From NCBI GenBank assembly GCA_016714815.1, contig JADKBZ010000002.1, positions 434,001-498,000 of the forward strand: a DNA stretch of 64,000 nucleotides. Direction: 5' to 3'. The position numbers were made by a program, and so were the translations under genes. Source of the stretch: Holophagales bacterium. Lineage in GTDB: Bacteria > Acidobacteriota > Thermoanaerobaculia > UBA5066. Each line of letters opens with the position of its first letter. Position 1 is the first letter of the stretch. The notes beneath the pieces were generated by a model, which saw nothing but the letters and a program-made list of their open reading frames with translations, did no database searches and was not told where the DNA came from. This document shows, piece after piece, positions 33,435-41,134 of this stretch.

Positions 33435-34640
33435 TCAGAGCGGATTCAGCGTGATGGAAAGGATGTCGCGGCACCCTTCGGCGATCCTTGCGAGGACGAG
33501 GCGCGCCGGCTCGCTGTCGAGCTGGATCCGCGCGCTCGCGGCCTCAGCCCCGTCGAAGACGACGTTCTCCGTCTTCTGGACGTTGATGCCGGCCTCCCTG
33601 AGCGCCCCGAAGACGTGTGCCAGGACGCCGACCCGGTCGCGGTGCCTCACCGTCAGGAGCCAGCGGGCCGGGGAGCGCTCGCAGAGGTTCACCGCGTTCG
33701 GCACCTCGCCCGTCGCCCTGTAGGAGGCGACGATCCGGACGACCTCGGCCGCGATGGCGTTCTGCGCCTGCTCGGTCGAAGCGCCGACGTGGTGCGTCCC
33801 GACGACGCCGGGCGTTCTCCCCACCTCGTCCTCGAAGGCCCCGGTGCCGCCACTCGGCTCCCGGTCGAAGACGTCGAGGCCGGCGCGGATCCCTTTCGTC
33901 GAGATCGCCGCCTTCAGGGCTCCCGCGTTCACCGTCTCACCGCGGCTCGTGTTGACGAAGAGGGCCCCGGGCCGCATCGCGTCGAAGAAGGCTCCCCCGA
34001 GGAGGCCGCGGGTCTCCTTCGTCAGCGCGAGGTGGACCGAGACGACGTCGGAGCGGGCGGCCAGCTCCGCGAGCGTCGCGGCCCGTTCGACCCCCGACTC
34101 CGCCGCCCGCTCCGCGGTCAGAGACGCGCTCCACGCGAGGACCCTCATCCCGAAGGCGGCGCCGCGGGTGGCCACTTCGCGCCCGATCGCCCCGAATCCG
34201 ACGATCCCCAGAGTCCGCCCGGCCAGGCCGCGCGCCTTGCCGTACTCCGCCTTGTTCCAGAGGCCGGCGCGCAGGTCGGCCGTCTGGTCCGGAATGCGCC
34301 GGTCGAGCGCCAGGATGAGCCCCCAGGCGAGCTCGGCGACGGCGACGGCGTTCTTCCCCGGGCAGTTCGACACCGAGATCGCGCGGGAGGAGGCTCCCGG
34401 CAGGTCGATCGTGTTCACCCCCGCCCCCGCCCGGACGATGAGAGAGAGGCTCTTGCCCTGGTCCATCTCGGCGGCGGTCACCTTCGTCGACCGGACGACG
34501 AGGACCTCCGCGCCCGTGTCGCGGAGGCGCCAGCCCAGGGACTCGCCCTCGAGGCCCGGCTCGTAGTAGACCTCGCACCCGAGGGAACGAAGCCCCCCGA
34601 GACCGGATTCCTCGAACTTGTCGGCGACGAGCACTCGCAT
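33435..34640 (-). CDS. serA: D-3-phosphoglycerate dehydrogenase-like protein with ACT domain
   Basis: A 401-residue D-isomer-specific 2-hydroxyacid dehydrogenase. VRAGAGVNTIDL starts the substrate-binding block, LGIVGFGAIGREVA is the NAD motif, FVNTSRGETVN contains an active-site segment, and GTHHVGASTEQAQ carries the catalytic His. The C-terminal 75 residues (LLTVRHRDRVGVLAHVFGALREAGINVQ) are an ACT domain, which in SerA binds serine for feedback inhibition. It would make 3-phosphohydroxypyruvate in serine synthesis. It follows the DUF1015 gene by 15 bp, a common pairing. No serB or serC gene is in the window. Confidence 0.9.
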   Translation of the reverse strand: MRVLVADKFEESGLGGLRSLGCEVYYEPGLEGESLGWRLRDTGAEVLVVRSTKVTAAEMDQGKSLSLIVRAGAGVNTIDLPGASSRAISVSNCPGKNAVAVAELAWGLILALDRRIPDQTADLRAGLWNKAEYGKARGLAGRTLGIVGFGAIGREVATRGAAFGMRVLAWSASLTAERAAESGVERAATLAELAARSDVVSVHLALTKETRGLLGGAFFDAMRPGALFVNTSRGETVNAGALKAAISTKGIRAGLDVFDREPSGGTGAFEDEVGRTPGVVGTHHVGASTEQAQNAIAAEVVRIVASYRATGEVPNAVNLCERSPARWLLTVRHRDRVGVLAHVFGALREAGINVQKTENVVFDGAEAASARIQLDSEPARLVLARIAEGCRDILSITLNPL

Positions 34641-34655
34641 CGGAGGCCTCGGGCG

Positions 34656-35891
34656 TCAGAACCGGTGGACGAAGAGCCCGGACCTCAGCTTCGGCTCGAA
34701 CCAGGTCGACTTCGGCGGCATCGTCTCGCCGGCATCGGCGATCGCCATCAGCTCGGCGACGGTCGTCGGGTGCATCGAGAACGCCACGGCGAACGCTCCC
34801 GAGCCGACCCGCTTCTCCAGCTCGCCCGTGCCACGGATCCCCCCGACGAAATCGATCCGCTTGTCGGTGCGGGGGTCTTCGATCCCCAGGATCGGCGCCA
34901 GGAGCCGTTCCTGGAGAATCGAAACGTCGAGGGAACGGATCGGGTCGTCCGCGGGGACGGGCTCCTTCGGCTCGAGCGCGTACCAGCGTCCGGCGAGGAG
35001 CATCCGGACCTCACCCTTGCCTGCCGGCTCGGCGGGTCTTTCGCCGGACGCCTCGCTCACGCGGAAGGCCCGTCCGACCTCCTCGAGGAAGGCTTCGGGA
35101 GTCCGCCCGTGGAGGTCCTTCACGAGGCGGTTGTAGGGAAGGATCCGGAGCTCGCGGTCGGGAAAGATCGCCGCCGGGAACCACTGGACCGGGTGATCGG
35201 GACCGACCGGCCCCTTCTCCTTCAGCGCCGCCCGTGCGCGCGACGCCGACGCCGAGCGATGGTGCCCGTCGGCGACGTAGAGGACGGGGATCGAGGCGAA
35301 CGCCTCGACGAAGTACGCCTCGTCCTCCGCCGGGACGACCCAGAGCGTGTGGCGCACCTCGTCTTCGGCTTCGAAGTCGATCCCGGGAGGAGCCGACGTG
35401 ACCTTCGCGACGCGGGCATCGATGGCGTCGGTAGCAGGGTAGGTCAGGAAGACCGGCTCGGCGTGGGCGGCCTGGACGAGGAGGTGCTTCGTCCGGTCGT
35501 CTTCCTTGTCCTTCCGGGTCTTCTCGTGCTTCTTGATGACGTCGGAGTCGTAGTCGTCGACGGCGCAGACGGCCACGAGCCCGTTCTGTGCCCGCCCCCG
35601 CCAGGTCTGGCGGTAGACGAGCAGGCGGGGAACGGGGTCCGTCCGAAGCGTTCCGTCGGCCTCGAACCGGTCCAGGTTCTCCCGCCCCTTCGCGTAGACC
35701 GGATCCGAATAGAGCGACGTCCCTTCGGGAAGGTCGATCTCTGGGCGGCAGACGTGAAGGAAGGAGGACGGGTTCCCCGCGGCCAGCTCGCGGGCCTCCC
35801 GCGCATCGACGACGTCGTAGGGTACGGACGCGACCTCACGGGCCCTGTCGGGCGAGGGACGGGAGGAGGAAAACGGACGTATCTGGGCCAT
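34656..35891 (-). CDS. DUF1015 family protein
   Basis: A 411-residue member of the DUF1015 family, full length. Typical family blocks are IRPF near the start, VPYDVVD, VIKKHEKT (HEKT at 122-125), and VADGHHRSASA (DGHHR at 208-212). The HEKT and GHHR motifs look like catalytic residues and recall the ParB/SerK fold, but no activity is established here. Its position in front of serA suggests a role in serine or hydroxypyruvate metabolism, which is inference. A TAAGCT hexamer lies exactly 9 nt before the ATG and no Shine-Dalgarno sequence is present. Confidence 0.88.
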   Translation of the reverse strand: MAQIRPFSSSRPSPDRAREVASVPYDVVDAREARELAAGNPSSFLHVCRPEIDLPEGTSLYSDPVYAKGRENLDRFEADGTLRTDPVPRLLVYRQTWRGRAQNGLVAVCAVDDYDSDVIKKHEKTRKDKEDDRTKHLLVQAAHAEPVFLTYPATDAIDARVAKVTSAPPGIDFEAEDEVRHTLWVVPAEDEAYFVEAFASIPVLYVADGHHRSASASRARAALKEKGPVGPDHPVQWFPAAIFPDRELRILPYNRLVKDLHGRTPEAFLEEVGRAFRVSEASGERPAEPAGKGEVRMLLAGRWYALEPKEPVPADDPIRSLDVSILQERLLAPILGIEDPRTDKRIDFVGGIRGTGELEKRVGSGAFAVAFSMHPTTVAELMAIADAGETMPPKSTWFEPKLRSGLFVHRF

Positions 35892-35900
35892 ACGGGGGCG

Positions 35901-35906
35901 AGCTTA
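35901..35906 (-). promoter_or_regulatory. candidate -10 hexamer of the DUF1015-serA operon
   Basis: Minus strand TAAGCT ends 9 nt before the ATG at 35891. It fits the near-leaderless pattern seen at several other starts. Confidence 0.3.
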
Positions 35907-35967
35907 TCAGGGGCTTTGACGTGCTACCCTCCCCGCCCCGAGGGTCCCTGTAGGAGAATCGAACCGG

Positions 35968-36210
35968 ATGAAGCTCTACGTCGGAAACCTCCCCTACGCA
36001 GTCGACGACAGTCGCCTCAGGGAGCTTTTCGGGGCTTTCGGTGCTCCGCTGTCGGCGATCGTCGTCATGGACCGGGCCTCCGGCCGCTCGATGGGCTACG
36101 GATTCGTCGAGATGTCCGAGGAGGACGCCCGCAGAGCCGTCGCCGCGCTGAACCGGTCCGAGCTCGAAGGCCGGACGATCTGGGTCAACGAGGCCCGGGC
36201 GAAGGGCTGA
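35968..36210 (+). CDS. RNA-binding protein with one RRM domain
   Basis: An 80-residue single RRM protein of the bacterial Rbp type. RNP2 is KLYVGNLPY and RNP1 is SMGYGFVEM, with the aromatic RNA-stacking positions conserved as Tyr and Tyr/Phe. It has almost no glycine-rich tail. Homologues bind single-stranded RNA and often respond to cold. TAGGAGAA lies upstream as ribosome-binding site, with an extended -10 candidate (TGCTACCCT) at 35922-35930. Confidence 0.93.
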   Translation: MKLYVGNLPYAVDDSRLRELFGAFGAPLSAIVVMDRASGRSMGYGFVEMSEEDARRAVAALNRSELEGRTIWVNEARAKG

Positions 36211-36256
36211 GCGAGGCCCCGGACGGCCCCTGCTGCCGGGGGTCGCCAGAGGCGGC

Positions 36257-37558
36257 TCAGCCGTAGAGCCGGAACGCCCTGACCGCGAAGGCGGCGTTCG
36301 AGACGAGGACGAACGCCACGAGAGCCGCCACGAGCCAGGGCCTCGCCCTCGGGAATCGCGGCTCGAGGAGGTCGTCGGAAGCGACCGCCAGCCACGGCAG
36401 CCAGTTCCACGCGTACCAGCCCCCGAGACCGCCCCAGGTCCCGAAAAGACGCCTGTTCCCGACGGCCAGCACGAGGAATCCGGCTGCGGCGGCGGCCACG
36501 GCCAGGGCGTGGGCCGGGAGCCTACGTTCCCCGGACCGCAGGCGCATCAGGACGAGCGCGCAGACGAGCAGGGCGAGGAAGGCGGCCACCAGGACGAGAG
36601 GCGCCCGAAAGAAGCTCCAGCCCCCGACCCAGAACGTCGTCTTCACGAAGGTGTAGCCGCTCCGGCCGAGTCCGGCGGCAACCTCGAGAGCGGACTCCTC
36701 CAGCCCGGCGACGGTCCGGTTCAGCTCGTAGGTGCCGCCCCAGGCCCAGCCTCTGACCGCCTGGACGGGGACGACGACCGACGCCGCCAGAACCGCCAGG
36801 AGCGCGACGGGCCGGGCCCCCCGTCTCCAGAGCTCGACGACGGAGAAGACCACGACGGGGAGAAACGTCAGCTTCGTCAGGGTGCCCGCCGCCAGCAACG
36901 CCGGCAGGACGAGTCCGGGGGCTTCGCGGTCGAGCCGTTCGATCGCGAGCGCGGAGAGGAGAAAGACGAGGCCGTCGTTCGACGCCCGCGCGAGCGACTC
37001 CGCACCGCCGGGAAGGAGAAGGACGATCGAGACGACGGCCAGGAGCGCCGGTCCCCTCCGCCGGGCGATCCGGCGAAGCGGGCCGAGGAGGGCCCAGGCG
37101 ACGGCGAGGACGGACCAGAGCCGCAGCCAGAGGAGGCGGCCCGCGGCGTCGGCGCCGGCCGCCCTGGCGGGCAGGACGAGAAGGCCCGAGACGGCGTACC
37201 AGAGAGGCGGCTGGTGGGCCTCGTAGTTCACCTCCGCCGACGCCGGTCCGCGAGGAGGGACGGAACGAAAGACGTTGAACAGCGCCCCTGAGCCGTCGAA
37301 CGGAGTGCATCCGAAGGCTCGGGCCAGGTTCGGTCCGCACGGTCGCGCCGCCACCTCTGCCACGAACTCGGCCGGGACGACTCCTTCCGCCGCCGGAGCC
37401 CCGGGGCTCTCCGCCCAGGCCTCCGCGCGGGCCTGGTGAAACGGCTCGTCCGGCCCCTCCCACGCAGGCCAGGCGACCGCATGGAGCAGGAGGCGGAGAC
37501 CGGCGAGGACGGCGAGGGCCGTCGCGGCCCGCTCGCTGTCCCTGGAGAAGGCTCTCAG
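36257..37558 (-). CDS. GT39-like polytopic membrane glycosyltransferase, probable CTG start
   Basis: A 433-residue membrane protein with about ten helices. The frame is open upstream of the first GTG (37363) and encodes WEGPDEPFHQARAEAWAES, the Asp-Glu/His loop typical of GT39/ArnT-like enzymes, so the gene must begin earlier. No ATG, GTG or TTG exists in frame between the upstream TAG and 37363. CTG at 37558 lies in CTGA, overlapping the stop of the ABC exporter, and follows GGAGAGGAGGGG. Such proteins transfer sugars from polyprenyl phosphate at the periplasmic side. A QPPLWY motif (QPPLWYAVSG) fits the family. Confidence 0.7.
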   Translation of the reverse strand: MRAFSRDSERAATALAVLAGLRLLLHAVAWPAWEGPDEPFHQARAEAWAESPGAPAAEGVVPAEFVAEVAARPCGPNLARAFGCTPFDGSGALFNVFRSVPPRGPASAEVNYEAHQPPLWYAVSGLLVLPARAAGADAAGRLLWLRLWSVLAVAWALLGPLRRIARRRGPALLAVVSIVLLLPGGAESLARASNDGLVFLLSALAIERLDREAPGLVLPALLAAGTLTKLTFLPVVVFSVVELWRRGARPVALLAVLAASVVVPVQAVRGWAWGGTYELNRTVAGLEESALEVAAGLGRSGYTFVKTTFWVGGWSFFRAPLVLVAAFLALLVCALVLMRLRSGERRLPAHALAVAAAAAGFLVLAVGNRRLFGTWGGLGGWYAWNWLPWLAVASDDLLEPRFPRARPWLVAALVAFVLVSNAAFAVRAFRLYG

Positions 37559-39465
37559 CGCCCCCCTCCTCTCCGGACGAAGTCGAGAGGCGAGGGCTCC
37601 GGAATCCTAGCGGTCTCGACGGAGGGGTCCTCCTCCTCCCGCCCGGCAAAGAGCTCCATTCCAATTCCCGCCTGCCGGGTCACCATCTCGGCGTAGCGGC
37701 CTCCCGCAGCCATCAGCTCCTCGTGCCTCCCGCGCTCGACGACGAGCCCCCCCTCCACGACGAGGATCTGGTCGGCCCGCCGGATCGTCGAGAGCCGGTG
37801 CGCGATGACGAACGTCGTCCGCCCCTTCAGCAGCTCCCCGAGCCCCTGCTGGATGAGCGCCTCCGACTCCGTATCGAGGCTCGACGTCGCCTCGTCGAGA
37901 ATGAGGATCCGCGGGTCGGCCAGGAGCGCCCGGGCGATCGAGACGCGCTGCCGCTGCCCGCCCGAGAGCTTCACGCCCCGCTCGCCGACGACGGTCTCGT
38001 ACCCCTTCTCGAACGCCTCGGCGAACTCGTCCACCCGCGCGACCCGGCAGGCCGCGACGACCTCCGCCTCCGAAGCGTCCGGGCGCGAAAAAGAGACGTT
38101 CTCGCGGATCGTCCCGTCGAAGAGGAACGACTCCTGCAGGACGACCCCGAGCTGCGAGCGGAACGAGTCGAGCCGGGCCGTCGAGAGGTCGACGCCGTCC
38201 ACCGTGACGAGCCCCGAAGCGGGCGACTGGAAGGCCGCGACGAGGCCGATGATCGTCGACTTGCCGGAGCCCGAGGGGCCGACGAGCGCCGTCACCGTCC
38301 CCGGCTCGGCGCGGAAGGAGACGCCGTGGAGGACCTCCTTCCCTTCCGCGTACGCGAAGCGGACCTCCTCGAAGACGACCTCCCCCCGGATCGGCCCGAG
38401 CTGAACAGCCCGCTTCGGATCGACGTCCTCCCGCGTTTCCGAGAAGACCTCCTTGGTCCTTTCGAGGCCGGCGAGCGCCTCCGTGAGCTGCGTTCCGATG
38501 CCGACGATCTGGAAGACCGGAGCGATCAGGAAGCCCAGAAGAACGGTGTAGGTGAAGAGGCCGCCCACCGTGAGCGACCCGGCGAGAATCTGCCGGGTCC
38601 CGACCCACATCACCACGACCCCGACGCCCCCGAGGAGCGCCGTCGAAGCGACTCCGAGGAGCGACATCCCCGTGATCGTCTTCAGGACGTTCGTGAGGAG
38701 CTTCGAGACCCCCTCGCCGAAGACGGCCTCCTCACGCTTCTCGCCGTGGTACCCCTTCACGACCCGGATCCCGGCGAACGTCTCCACGAGCCGGCCGGAG
38801 ACCTCGGCGTAGATCTTCGACCGTTCCCGGAAGACGGGGCGCAGGACGCCGAACGCGGCCAGGAGCCCGACCGCGAAGCAGGCGAGGAAGAGCGCGGTGA
38901 GGCCCGTCAGGACGGGGCTGAGGGTCGTCATGTAGGCCAGCGCGAGGCCGGCCGTGACGAGCCCCCCGACCATCTCGACGATGCCGGTGCCGACGAGATT
39001 CCGGATCCCCTCGACGTCGTTCATGACGCGGGAGACGAGGTTCCCCGACTTCTGCCCGTCGAAGTAGGCGACGGGCAGACGCGTCACGTGCGCCTGCAGC
39101 TTCGTCCGGAGCTCTGCGATCAGGCGCTGGGCCCCTTTCGAGAGGACCTGCGTCAGCGCGAACGACGTCCCGGCCTGCACGAGGGTCGCGGCCGCCACCG
39201 CCCCGAGGAGCGGCAGGAGGAGGTCGGACCGCGACTTCCCGATGACGTCGTCGATCAGGACCCTCGTCGAGGCGGGAAGAACGAGCCCCGCCGCCCGTCC
39301 GATCGCCATCAGGGCGAAGCCGGCGGCGAGGATCCCCTTCCTGGGCCTGACGAGCGCGGCGAGGTCGGGGAGGATCGCCCGAAGCCGCTGGCTCTTCGGC
39401 GGCTTCTTCTCCTTCTTTTCCCTTTCTTCCCTTTCCTGCTGCGTTTCGCCGGCGGCCCCGCTCAT
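37555..39465 (-). CDS. ABC exporter with fused permease and ATPase (MsbA-like)
   Basis: A 636-residue half-transporter. A charged N-terminal stretch (residues 1-30) precedes six transmembrane helices (ABC_membrane) to about 330, then the ATPase: Walker A GPSGSGKST, signature LSGGQRQR, Walker B ILILDEATSSLD and H-loop IAHRLST. It dimerises and exports lipids or amphiphiles. The gene is the middle one of an operon: it overlaps the saccharopine-dehydrogenase-like gene by ATGA and the GT39-like gene by CTGA. Lipid or glycolipid flipping would fit the latter partner. Confidence 0.93.
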   Translation of the reverse strand: MSGAAGETQQEREEREKKEKKPPKSQRLRAILPDLAALVRPRKGILAAGFALMAIGRAAGLVLPASTRVLIDDVIGKSRSDLLLPLLGAVAAATLVQAGTSFALTQVLSKGAQRLIAELRTKLQAHVTRLPVAYFDGQKSGNLVSRVMNDVEGIRNLVGTGIVEMVGGLVTAGLALAYMTTLSPVLTGLTALFLACFAVGLLAAFGVLRPVFRERSKIYAEVSGRLVETFAGIRVVKGYHGEKREEAVFGEGVSKLLTNVLKTITGMSLLGVASTALLGGVGVVVMWVGTRQILAGSLTVGGLFTYTVLLGFLIAPVFQIVGIGTQLTEALAGLERTKEVFSETREDVDPKRAVQLGPIRGEVVFEEVRFAYAEGKEVLHGVSFRAEPGTVTALVGPSGSGKSTIIGLVAAFQSPASGLVTVDGVDLSTARLDSFRSQLGVVLQESFLFDGTIRENVSFSRPDASEAEVVAACRVARVDEFAEAFEKGYETVVGERGVKLSGGQRQRVSIARALLADPRILILDEATSSLDTESEALIQQGLGELLKGRTTFVIAHRLSTIRRADQILVVEGGLVVERGRHEELMAAGGRYAEMVTRQAGIGMELFAGREEEDPSVETARIPEPSPLDFVRRGGGR

Positions 39466-40610
39466 CCGGGCAGGATCGCTTCCTCCGACTCCTTCACGGT
39501 CACTCCGCGCTCGGCGAGCTCGGCGAGGAAGCGAGCGTAGAGGACGTCGTCCGGGGCGAGCAGCTCGGGCGGGAAGACGCCCGGCGTCGTGTAGGCACCC
39601 TCGAGCAGGAGGCGTGCCGCCGTCGCACAGGGAAAGCCCGTCGTCCTCGCCATCGAGGAGTCGCCGGTCTTCGGGTCGGTCCTGTCGAGCAGCTCGAACG
39701 TCCGCCGCACCCGGGCGCCGCCGCGGCGCCCCTCGCAGACGACGCGGAGGAACGTCAGCTCCTCCTCTCCTTCGGGCCTCTTCCAGCAGTGGAAGACGAG
39801 CGCCTCCGTCAGCTTGCGCGGGACGACGGGGACGCCGTCGACGAGGACCGGCTCGCTGCCGAAGAACCCTGTTTCGCGGAGCATCCTCATCCGGTCCGCG
39901 TGCCCCGGGTAGCGAAGCGTCTTCTCGCAGAGGTTCCGGGCCTTGATCGTGTCGAGGAGGGTCCGGAGACCGTCGCTGTAGAAGCCCTCGAGCGTCCCGA
40001 CCCCCGGCACGTCGAGCGGCTCGACGCCCGACAGGGCGGGACGTACGACGACCTCGCCCCCCTCCACGCAGCGGGAGGGACGCGTGTATTCCTCGATCAC
40101 GTCGGTCGGCGAGAAGACGGACCGGTACTCGAAAGGCCAGTAGCGCACGGCGGGAAGCCCGCCGACGAAGATCCTCACGTCGTCGATCGAGTCGAAGAGC
40201 GCTGCGGCGCGCCCCACGGCCAGGCCCGACAGGCCCGGCGAGACGCCGCAGTCGACGATCGCGGGGAGTCCCCTCTCGACCGCGAGCGGCTTCAGCTCGA
40301 ACGGGTCTTCGGGGGAGAACGAGATATCGGCCACGGGGCGGCCCGCCTCGAGGGCGGCGCGCACGGTCTGCGTTCCGAGGAAGCCGGGCACCGCCCCGAC
40401 GACGACGTCGACCTTCGCGGCGACCCGCGCCACCTCGCGCACGTCGGCGAGGTCGGCCCGCTCGGTCGAGAGGTTCGGAATGCCCGCGAGGCGCCCCAGG
40501 GCCGCTTCGCTCCGGTCGACGGAAAGGACGGACCAGCGGCCATCGGCGGCGAGGTCCCTGGCGACGAGCGAGCCGACGAGACCCGCTCCGAGAACGGCGA
40601 CAGTTTTCAT
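39462..40610 (-). CDS. saccharopine dehydrogenase family protein
   Basis: A 382-residue oxidoreductase with Rossmann motif VAVLGAGLVGSLVARDL at the start and the family blocks VVVGAVPGFLGT, VADISFSPEDPFEL, VDCGVSPGLSGLAVG and GFYSDGLRTLL. This branch includes LYS9-like and carboxynorspermidine or lysine-pathway enzymes; exact substrate unknown. A GATAAT hexamer ends 7 nt before the ATG (40610) and no Shine-Dalgarno sequence is present. It is the first gene of a three-gene operon with the ABC exporter and the GT39-like protein. Confidence 0.85.
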   Translation of the reverse strand: MKTVAVLGAGLVGSLVARDLAADGRWSVLSVDRSEAALGRLAGIPNLSTERADLADVREVARVAAKVDVVVGAVPGFLGTQTVRAALEAGRPVADISFSPEDPFELKPLAVERGLPAIVDCGVSPGLSGLAVGRAAALFDSIDDVRIFVGGLPAVRYWPFEYRSVFSPTDVIEEYTRPSRCVEGGEVVVRPALSGVEPLDVPGVGTLEGFYSDGLRTLLDTIKARNLCEKTLRYPGHADRMRMLRETGFFGSEPVLVDGVPVVPRKLTEALVFHCWKRPEGEEELTFLRVVCEGRRGGARVRRTFELLDRTDPKTGDSSMARTTGFPCATAARLLLEGAYTTPGVFPPELLAPDDVLYARFLAELAERGVTVKESEEAILPG

Positions 40611-40678
40611 GGCGCCGATTATCAACCCCGCCTCCGGGTCGCTGGCGCCCGCCCGCCGCGGCCGCCTACGCGGCCGCC

Positions 40679-40707
40679 TTGACACCCGGCGCCGGGCGCC
40701 CCTACCC
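40679..40707 (+). promoter_or_regulatory. candidate promoter of the zinc-uptake locus
   Basis: A perfect TTGACA, 18 bp, TACCCT. The -10 hexamer ends 9 nt before the GTG at 40717, so the mRNA would be nearly leaderless. A Zur operator could overlap but no known Zur box was recognised. Confidence 0.45.
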
Positions 40708-40716
40708 TCTCCGTCC

Positions 40717-41052
40717 GTGACGGGAAGCCCCCTTTCGTTCCGACCCCTCGCAGGCCTGCTCCGTGCGGGCCGTTCGGCGGTCGTTCTCGTCGCCCTCCTC
40801 GCGCTGCTCGGCCTGACGTCGGTGGCACACCACCACTCGGGCGCGACCGAGGAACGGAGCTGCCCCGCCTGCCAGGTCGCCCGAGACGGCGCTGGATCCC
40901 CCCCCGAGACTCCGTCCGCCGACTCGCTTCGCCCCACGGCAACGTCCGTCCCTGCCCAGCTCGTCTTTCCCGACGTCGCCGGCCTTCGCACCCACGCCGG
41001 CCCCCTTCCGTCCCGCGGCCCGCCCCCGGTCTCTCCCGCCGAGCAGCTCTAG
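40717..41052 (+). CDS. small membrane/exported protein with His triplet and Cys motif (DUF2946-like)
   Basis: A 111-residue protein. A hydrophobic helix (AVVLVALLALLGLTSVA) is followed at once by HHH and, eight residues later, CPACQ, a pattern seen in small proteins next to metal-transport genes. The rest is Pro-rich and disordered. It is the first gene upstream of an outer-membrane barrel and a ZnuABC-like set, so it may bind zinc or another metal at the periplasmic face. GTG start, no Shine-Dalgarno sequence. Confidence 0.65.
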   Translation: MTGSPLSFRPLAGLLRAGRSAVVLVALLALLGLTSVAHHHSGATEERSCPACQVARDGAGSPPETPSADSLRPTATSVPAQLVFPDVAGLRTHAGPLPSRGPPPVSPAEQL

Positions 41053-41062
41053 TCCGCTCGAG

Positions 41063-41082
41063 TTCCGCCCGGACGGGCGGAA
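41063..41082 (+). promoter_or_regulatory. hairpin between the first two genes of the zinc locus
   Basis: TTCCGCCCG and CGGGCGGAA pair around GA. It lies 10 bp after the small gene's stop. It may separate transcripts or adjust the relative expression of the barrel gene. No T-tract follows. Confidence 0.3.
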
Positions 41083-41134
41083 ATGGACGGGCGCCTCGCC
41101 AGGGCGCGGCCCCGATCCCCAAGGAGAGATCCCG

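Noticed and set aside
41063..41082. Zur or other repressor operator
   Set aside because: The inverted repeat has a 2-bp centre and lies inside the transcribed region; it does not resemble known Zur boxes.
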